This document shows, piece by piece, positions 43,141-47,393 of a stretch of 47,393 nt of DNA; within the stretch, counting starts at the first letter, position 1, and every line of letters begins with the position of its first letter. Position numbers and translations under genes: made by a program. The stretch spans positions 1-47,393 of the forward strand of contig JAKQNV010000115.1 in assembly GCA_029565595.1 (NCBI GenBank), written 5' to 3'. The notes under the pieces are model-generated. The model made no database searches, was not told the DNA's origin, and saw only the letters and a program-made list of their open reading frames with translations. Source of the DNA: Candidatus Cloacimonadota bacterium (lineage in GTDB: Bacteria > Cloacimonadota > Cloacimonadia > Cloacimonadales > Cloacimonadaceae).

Positions 43141-45993
43141 ATGAAAAAACTCATTATATTTGCGGCCCTGATCATGGCGGCCGGGTTGTTCCTCCTTTCC
43201 GGATGTGCCCGCGGCGCCGCCCAGGAGGCCAGGGTCAAAGACTTCGCAGCGCTGGACATGCCCTACGACAACGGCACCGGCGTCTTCCTCAAATGGCGCC
43301 CTCTGGACAAATCCCAGCGCATCATCCAATACAACATCTACCGCGGCCACACGCCCGACAGCCTGTTCATGCTCAGCAAGATCGAAGTCGATCCCACCGT
43401 CGGCGTGACCAGCGAGTGGGTCAATTTTTACGACAAGGACTACATTCCGCTCTTCGAGTTTGAGACGGCGCCTGCCAAACTCAGCAAGGAAAAGCATCAG
43501 ACCGCGTCAGGGACCCTCTACAAACCGGTGCCCCGCGATCCCCGGGTCGTGGGAGCTTTGCTTCCCTACTTCGACATTTTGGGCGACATCAATTCCCCGC
43601 GCTACTACAAATCCTCCCGCCGCGTCGAACTGAAAGGCAAGGACGCCCCGGAGGTCTATGCCGGATACAAACTCACGCAGTTTAACAACCTCTACGCCAA
43701 TCCCAAGGCGGAAAACACCTATTATTACTGCGTGGTCCCGGTTTCCGAGACCGGGAAATTCCTGCCCGCGACGCCTGTTTTGCCAGCCACTCCGGTAAAC
43801 AACCGTCCCGACTCCACAGCCGTCTTTTACGCCACCTATCTGCGCGACAAGCAGGAATTCCGCTTCGAGTGGAGCGCCCCGCTGGGCAGTTCGGACATCT
43901 ACGCCTGGCAAGCCTGGCTGATGCCCAAGAGCCTTTTGCCGCAATTCCATGCCGACCAGCGCGCCAACGCCGCCAGCCCGGACAGCGTCTTCAACGCTCG
44001 CTGGCAAAACGGCTCCATCCTCCTCAAGGAAATGTCCCCCGCCTATTGGTCCCAGGTTTTTTACGACAAAGTGTCCTTCCCCGGCGCCCCGCCAGACCTG
44101 GAAAACTACGTCCCCGTGCTGGCCTATTCCGATTACTGGCAATCGGCGGATGGCTCCCGCGTCCAAAGTTACACGGCCGCCGCGCTCGGCGATCCCTTGA
44201 GCGTCCACACTTCGGCGGATTTGCCCATACTGCCGGATTACCAGGTTTTGGACAAGGAGAACGACAAGGGCGACAACCTCGTGGTCTCCTTCGGCAAGCC
44301 TTTTGCCTTCGTCACCCAGGCCTCCTTCGAAAACAAAGCCAAGACCCGTTTGCGCGTCAATTACGAAATCTCCGGCAACGGCTATGAGGAGATCGAAAAG
44401 ATCCGCTTCGATTTCTTTGACCAGACTGGAAAATCTCTCGGCGGACTCATTGAAAATTATCCCGACAAGATCGTCCATTTTAAACTGCCCTCCGGCTTCA
44501 AACCTGGCGAAAACTTCAGCGTCAAAGCCTTCGCCAAGATCCTCGGTGACAAGGAATACCAGACCGACGGAATAGACCAGCGCATCGCCTGGGATCCTTC
44601 GGCCTTGCGCTACGCCGGCGGCGACGCTACCCTCCGCGGGCAGGTGCTCAATGAGATCCATTACGACGTCTTTAAAAAGAACCTGCTGACCAGCGTTTAC
44701 AGCCCTGCCATGCGCGTCGGCGCCCTTTCCCGCGCTTTCGATCACGCGATTCCCTATCCCTCGACGGAAATGCCGTCCATCCTCAAATATGACCCCAAAA
44801 CCGGACTTTTGCTCACGGACCACCATTTCACAGTGGCCCTGGACGAGAAAGGCCAGGTAACTTTCAGCCCTTCGCTCTATAAAAAGGACTTTTCCGATTA
44901 CCTCGGCAAACTGAAAAAGGAGATCGCGGATCTGCAGGCGAAGGTCGCCCCCACGGACACTCTTTCTGAAGACGCCCAGGCACTGAAAGCCAAATTGGCA
45001 GAGCAAAAATTCATCCTTGCCGATCCCGGTTACAAACTGGCCAGCGCGGCAACCTCAAACAAAGCCTGGGTCAAGCTTCTCCGCTCTGAATTGGACAAAA
45101 ACTCCCGTTCCTACTCCTACAAGCTTTTGGCCACCAATGGCAAGGGCCTGTGGAGCGACGGCGAGGATTTTCCCGCCATCGCGAAGGTGGAAGCCAATCC
45201 CAAAATCCTTTACCCTAAAGGCGAATGGTTTGACAGGACCAAGCTCGCCACGCTCATCGCCACAATCGTGATGGGCATCCTGGTGGCCTTCGCGCTTTAC
45301 CTGGCGCGCCGGAAAGATCTCTATATCCGTCCCATCGCCGGCCTGCAGGAATTGGACAACGCCGTCGGCCGCGCCACAGAAATGGGACGTCCCGTGATGT
45401 TCGTCCCCGGCTGGGGCACTTTGGGAGATCCCTGCACGATTTCGGCGATGATGATCCTCAACCAGATCGGCAAAAAAACAGCGGAATACGACATCCGCCT
45501 GATCATGCCCAATGTTGATTACCTCGTCCTGCCGGTCGCCCAGGAAATGGTCCAGAGCGCCTACAACGAGATGGGACGCCCGGACGCCTACAACCAGAAC
45601 GACATTTTCTTCGTTTCGGACACCCAATTCGCCTTTTGCGCCGCCGTCAACGGCATCACGGTACGCGAGCGCATCGCCACGATCTTCTACATGGGCTATT
45701 TCTACGCCGAAGCTCTGCTCATGACCGAGACCGGAAACCAGAGCGGAGCCATCCAGATCGCCGCCTCCGACGCCATCACCCAGATCCCGTTCTTCATCAC
45801 CACCTGCGACTACACCCTCATTGGCGAGGAGTTTTACGCAGCGTCCGCCTACCTTTCGCGCAATGTGGAACTGGTCAGCATGCTCAAAGCCCAGGATTAC
45901 TTCAAGGTCATTATCATCGTCGCGGTCGTCGTCGGAACGGTCCTTTCCACCCTCCACATCAACGCCCTGCTCAATTTCCTGCCCTTCGAGTAG
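43141..45993 (+). CDS. Lipobox FN3 protein with C-terminal DUF6754-like domain, paralogue 2
   Basis: A 950-residue paralogue of the protein at 37541-40579. The frame is open to 43099, but ATG 43141 gives a perfect lipoprotein signal (MKKLIIFAALIMAAGLFLLSGC, Cys22) with AGGTGA upstream. An FN3-like region (FLKWRPLDKSQRIIQYNIYRG) is followed by a short coiled coil (about 583-625), a TM (about 700-720) and the conserved domain. This reads LYIRPIAGLQELDNAVGRATEMGRP, with MTETGN, SDAITQIPFFITT and CDYTLIGEEFYAASAYL, ending in a TM. By eye, the C-terminal domains of the two paralogues are about 60% identical while their N-terminal parts are much more diverged. No enzyme motif is seen. A terminator follows at 46029. 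Confidence 0.75.
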   Translation: MKKLIIFAALIMAAGLFLLSGCARGAAQEARVKDFAALDMPYDNGTGVFLKWRPLDKSQRIIQYNIYRGHTPDSLFMLSKIEVDPTVGVTSEWVNFYDKDYIPLFEFETAPAKLSKEKHQTASGTLYKPVPRDPRVVGALLPYFDILGDINSPRYYKSSRRVELKGKDAPEVYAGYKLTQFNNLYANPKAENTYYYCVVPVSETGKFLPATPVLPATPVNNRPDSTAVFYATYLRDKQEFRFEWSAPLGSSDIYAWQAWLMPKSLLPQFHADQRANAASPDSVFNARWQNGSILLKEMSPAYWSQVFYDKVSFPGAPPDLENYVPVLAYSDYWQSADGSRVQSYTAAALGDPLSVHTSADLPILPDYQVLDKENDKGDNLVVSFGKPFAFVTQASFENKAKTRLRVNYEISGNGYEEIEKIRFDFFDQTGKSLGGLIENYPDKIVHFKLPSGFKPGENFSVKAFAKILGDKEYQTDGIDQRIAWDPSALRYAGGDATLRGQVLNEIHYDVFKKNLLTSVYSPAMRVGALSRAFDHAIPYPSTEMPSILKYDPKTGLLLTDHHFTVALDEKGQVTFSPSLYKKDFSDYLGKLKKEIADLQAKVAPTDTLSEDAQALKAKLAEQKFILADPGYKLASAATSNKAWVKLLRSELDKNSRSYSYKLLATNGKGLWSDGEDFPAIAKVEANPKILYPKGEWFDRTKLATLIATIVMGILVAFALYLARRKDLYIRPIAGLQELDNAVGRATEMGRPVMFVPGWGTLGDPCTISAMMILNQIGKKTAEYDIRLIMPNVDYLVLPVAQEMVQSAYNEMGRPDAYNQNDIFFVSDTQFAFCAAVNGITVRERIATIFYMGYFYAEALLMTETGNQSGAIQIAASDAITQIPFFITTCDYTLIGEEFYAASAYLSRNVELVSMLKAQDYFKVIIIVAVVVGTVLSTLHINALLNFLPFE

Positions 45994-46028
45994 CCTTACC
46001 GGCACAAATACCAACGCCTTGCAATAGA

Positions 46029-46059
46029 CCCCGGGATCTCGGTCCCGGGGCTTCATTTT
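46029..46059 (+). terminator. Rho-independent terminator of the five-gene system
   Basis: CCCCGGGA (46029-46036) pairs perfectly with TCCCGGGG (46043-46050) over a 6-base loop, followed by CTTCATTTT. It is 36 bases after the stop of paralogue 2. Confidence 0.85.
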
Positions 46060-46118
46060 GGGATTGCCGAATCCTTGAACGGAGGGCCCAAGCCTTGTCA
46101 CGTCAGATCCCCCACGTT

Positions 46119-46187
46119 GTCATCCCAGCGACCGGGGTCCTCGACGGAGCGCTTGCGCTCCGGTGGGGTGGGAAGGCTGGGATCCAG
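46119..46187 (+). repeat. REP/MITE-like element, long form, copy A
   Basis: A 69-bp element with palindromic ends (GTCATCCCAGC ... GCTGGGATCCAG) and an internal hairpin (GGAGCGCTTGCGCTCC). It is an inverted near-identical copy of 46355-46423, differing at about six positions. Confidence 0.8.
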
Positions 46188-46263
46188 TTCTTTAAGATTT
46201 CAGACCTTTACTCAGCCCTAAAGATGGACAAAAAAGCATCGTACCCGCTTGATATTAAAAGAT

Positions 46264-46290
46264 CTGGATTCCAGCCTGCGCTGGAATGAC
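46264..46290 (-). repeat. REP/MITE-like element, short form
   Basis: This 27-bp sequence (CTGGATTCCAGCC, TGC, then GCTGGAATGAC) consists of the outer ends of the long element without its 40-bp core. It lies between copies A and B and has the orientation of copy B. Confidence 0.7.
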
Positions 46291-46354
46291 AAAGGTTTGG
46301 AATCTGGGGTTTGATGATGCGGGGCTTGGGTTAAGGGCACGTAGTCTAAAAAAT

Positions 46355-46423
46355 CTGGATTCCAGCCTTACCACCCCACCGGAGCGCAGACGCTCCGTCG
46401 AGGACCCCGGGCGCTGGAATGAC
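46355..46423 (-). repeat. REP/MITE-like element, long form, copy B
   Basis: The 69-bp reverse-orientation copy of 46119-46187, from CTGGATTCCAGC to GCTGGAATGAC, with core hairpin GGAGCGCAGACGCTCC. The same length and matching core show a shared origin. Confidence 0.8.
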
Positions 46424-46548
46424 AGGGTCGTGCTTTTTCGTAATGATCTGGCGACCCACTCAAATTGAACTTGAGCCTAATAAAACCCTCAAAATCCCCC
46501 ATTTGATTTGAAAGAGGGATATGTCCCGGTTACGCAACCTTGCGTTAC

Positions 46549-46812
46549 GCGCCCCTGCGTAATTTATCCCACCCTCCCTCCCGATTTATCCAATGACTTT
46601 TTTCTGCGTCGATCCGCGTCTTTTCCGCGTTTTTCCGCGGCCTCTTTAAATCCTCTCAATCCTTTTTCCCTGACGAATCCGCGTCCCTGCGTAGTTTATC
46701 CCACCCTCCCTCCCGATTTATCCAATGACTTTTTTCTGCGTCGATCCGCGTCTTTTCCGCGCTTTTCTGCGGCCTCTTTAAATCCTCTCAATCCTTTTTT
46801 CCTGATGAATCT
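46549..46812. repeat. 132-bp tandem direct duplication
   Basis: Two head-to-tail copies, 46549-46680 and 46681-46812, are about 95% identical with roughly seven substitutions and no length change. Each unit is itself built of TCCGCG/TTTTCCGCG motifs plus a T-rich end. The right end is 12 bases from the stop of the small gene at 46824. Confidence 0.85.
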
Positions 46813-46823
46813 GCGTCCTCTTT

Positions 46824-47000
46824 TCACTCGGCCAGTTCGTACTTGAAGCCCAGTTTGTTGAAGACCAGTTCCAGGATGATGAGAATGATCAATTCGAAAA
46901 AGGCCTGTTCGTCCTCTTCCTTGATCAGCGGAACGTCCACCGCGCTGTTCACGCGCTTGGCCAGTTCCTGGGCCAGGGCCTTGATGACTTGGGAATCCAT
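46824..47000 (-). CDS. Small conserved-looking protein of 58 residues
   Basis: An ATG at 47000 is preceded by AAAGGAGG at ideal distance. The frame encodes MDSQVIKALAQELAKRVNSA, an acidic turn (IKEEDEQAFF), a strongly hydrophobic helix (ELIILIILELVFNKL) and GFKYELAE. It is well below 60 residues, but codon use, ribosome binding site and amphipathic pattern support a real gene. I do not recognise the family. It may be a small structural or membrane-associated subunit of whatever the upstream minus-strand gene encodes. That gene ends 238 bases away, with a terminator between. Confidence 0.75.
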   Translation of the reverse strand: MDSQVIKALAQELAKRVNSAVDVPLIKEEDEQAFFELIILIILELVFNKLGFKYELAE

Positions 47001-47016
47001 GCAAACCTCCTTTGCA

Positions 47017-47048
47017 GGTTAATGGGTTAATGGGTTAGTGGGTTAATC
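47017..47048. repeat. Four tandem copies of an octamer GGTTAATG
   Basis: GGTTAATG, GGTTAATG, GGTTAGTG and GGTTAATC follow each other directly, just upstream of the small gene's ribosome binding site. It could be a slippage-prone spacer or a regulatory site for that gene. Confidence 0.7.
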
Positions 47049-47119
47049 GTGAGACGTGCGACGTTAGGAGTGGGGCTTGACGCTCACTTATCACTTTTCA
47101 CGTTTAACGTCTAACACGA

Positions 47120-47153
47120 TGACGAAAGAAGGAGGGCGGACCGTGATCCGCCC
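47120..47153 (-). terminator. Probable terminator of the right-edge gene
   Basis: On the minus strand GGGCGGA (47153-47147), a 6-base loop and TCCGCCC (47140-47134) form a 7-bp stem followed by TCCTTCTTTCG. It lies about 85 bases after the stop of the partial gene at 47238. Confidence 0.6.
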
Positions 47154-47237
47154 CTTTCCTCTTGCCCTCGAAACGTCTCTGTTTCACACTCCGACCGGCA
47201 TTTCAGCCGATCTCTGCCCTTTGCTTTCTACTCTGGT

Positions 47238-47393
47238 TTAGAACGCGCCGGTAAGGTCGTCGTAAGCGCTGATGCTGTCCAGGTAGCCGTTGTCGATGGC
47301 GTTCTTGACGGTGGTGACGTAGGTGCCCAGTTCAGTCACGTCTTCGCGGTTGATGCTGCTGAGGTCGATGTGTTCCGGGTCGCTCTTGGCCCA
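47238..47393 (-). CDS. C-terminal 51 residues of an unidentified protein
   Basis: A frame entering from the right edge ends at TAA 47240-47238. The visible residues run from WAKSDPEHIDLSSINREDV to AYDDLTGAF. They are acidic with an amphipathic helix (LGTYVTTVKNAIDNGYLDSI). Codon use matches its neighbours. No family is recognisable from this fragment. The start lies outside the window. Confidence 0.65.
   Translation of the reverse strand, partial: WAKSDPEHIDLSSINREDVTELGTYVTTVKNAIDNGYLDSISAYDDLTGAF

Larger units (their letters stand above)
45994..46823. other. Repeat-rich non-coding region
   Basis: The 830 bp contain a strong terminator, three REP/MITE-like elements and a 132-bp tandem duplication, listed separately. 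Open frames here merely translate the repeats and lack ribosome binding sites. No RNA gene is recognised. Confidence 0.6.

Noticed and set aside
46119-46423. Possible CRISPR array from the spaced repeats
   Set aside because: Copies are in opposite orientation, have different lengths and irregular spacing, and no cas genes are present.
46508-46846. A 112-codon plus-strand frame with internal protein repeats
   Set aside because: It only translates the 132-bp tandem duplication; no ribosome binding site and no coding-like composition.

Overview
The window is 47.4 kb of GC-rich, densely coding bacterial DNA. Many genes carry strong AAGGAG-type ribosome binding sites. It also encodes a gingipain-like C25 peptidase, a Porphyromonas-type peptidylarginine deiminase with a C-terminal sorting-like tail (YPNPF...GIYFV), a PorV-like outer membrane protein, a DUF5683-like protein and very long secreted repeat proteins. 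This mix points to a Gram-negative of the Fibrobacterota-Chlorobiota-Bacteroidota superphylum that is not Bacteroidota itself, since Bacteroidota mostly lack such Shine-Dalgarno sites. Cloacimonadota is my best guess. It is an inference; no rRNA is present to confirm it.

Layout. (1) 1-4560, minus: the N-terminal 1520 residues of a giant secreted protein with eleven PPC-like repeats of about 118 residues, cut by the window edge. (2) 5043-13608, plus: a tight eight-gene run. It holds a YggS-type PLP protein, a divergent PlsY-like acyltransferase, a PAP2 phosphatase, an outer-membrane beta-barrel, a BatA/vWA membrane protein, dxs and mnmE, and ends at a perfect palindrome. (3) 13881-20367, minus: fusA, a STAS protein, a response regulator fused to an RsbW-type ATPase, prmC, murA and a sugar-nucleotide epimerase. 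(4) 20749-21989, plus: a small DUF5683-like protein and a secreted CAP-domain protein, convergent with an exonuclease III gene (xth). (5) 22936-26777, plus: the classic rpmH-rnpA-yidD-yidC-khpB(jag) cluster, followed by a metallo-beta-lactamase-fold hydrolase. dnaA is absent.

(6) 27060-37052: an extracellular protein-processing locus. A 1741-residue gingipain-like C25 peptidase overlaps an M14 zinc carboxypeptidase. A peptidylarginine deiminase is encoded convergently. Its catalytic residues and the two carboxylate-binding arginines are spaced as in Porphyromonas gingivalis PPAD. The peptidase and the deiminase also share an accessory beta-sandwich domain. (7) 37541-45993, plus: a five-gene envelope system of unknown function. 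Two paralogous lipobox proteins (FN3-like region, coiled coil, TM, DUF6754-like domain, TM) flank two six-TM proteins and one bitopic protein. (8) 45994-47393: repeat-rich intergenic DNA with a strong terminator, an inverted pair of 69-bp REP/MITE-like elements plus a short 27-bp form, and a 132-bp tandem duplication. A 58-residue small gene and the C-terminal end of another gene follow, both on the minus strand.

The most interesting parts are the gingipain/carboxypeptidase/deiminase locus and the five-gene system with its duplicated DUF6754-like protein.
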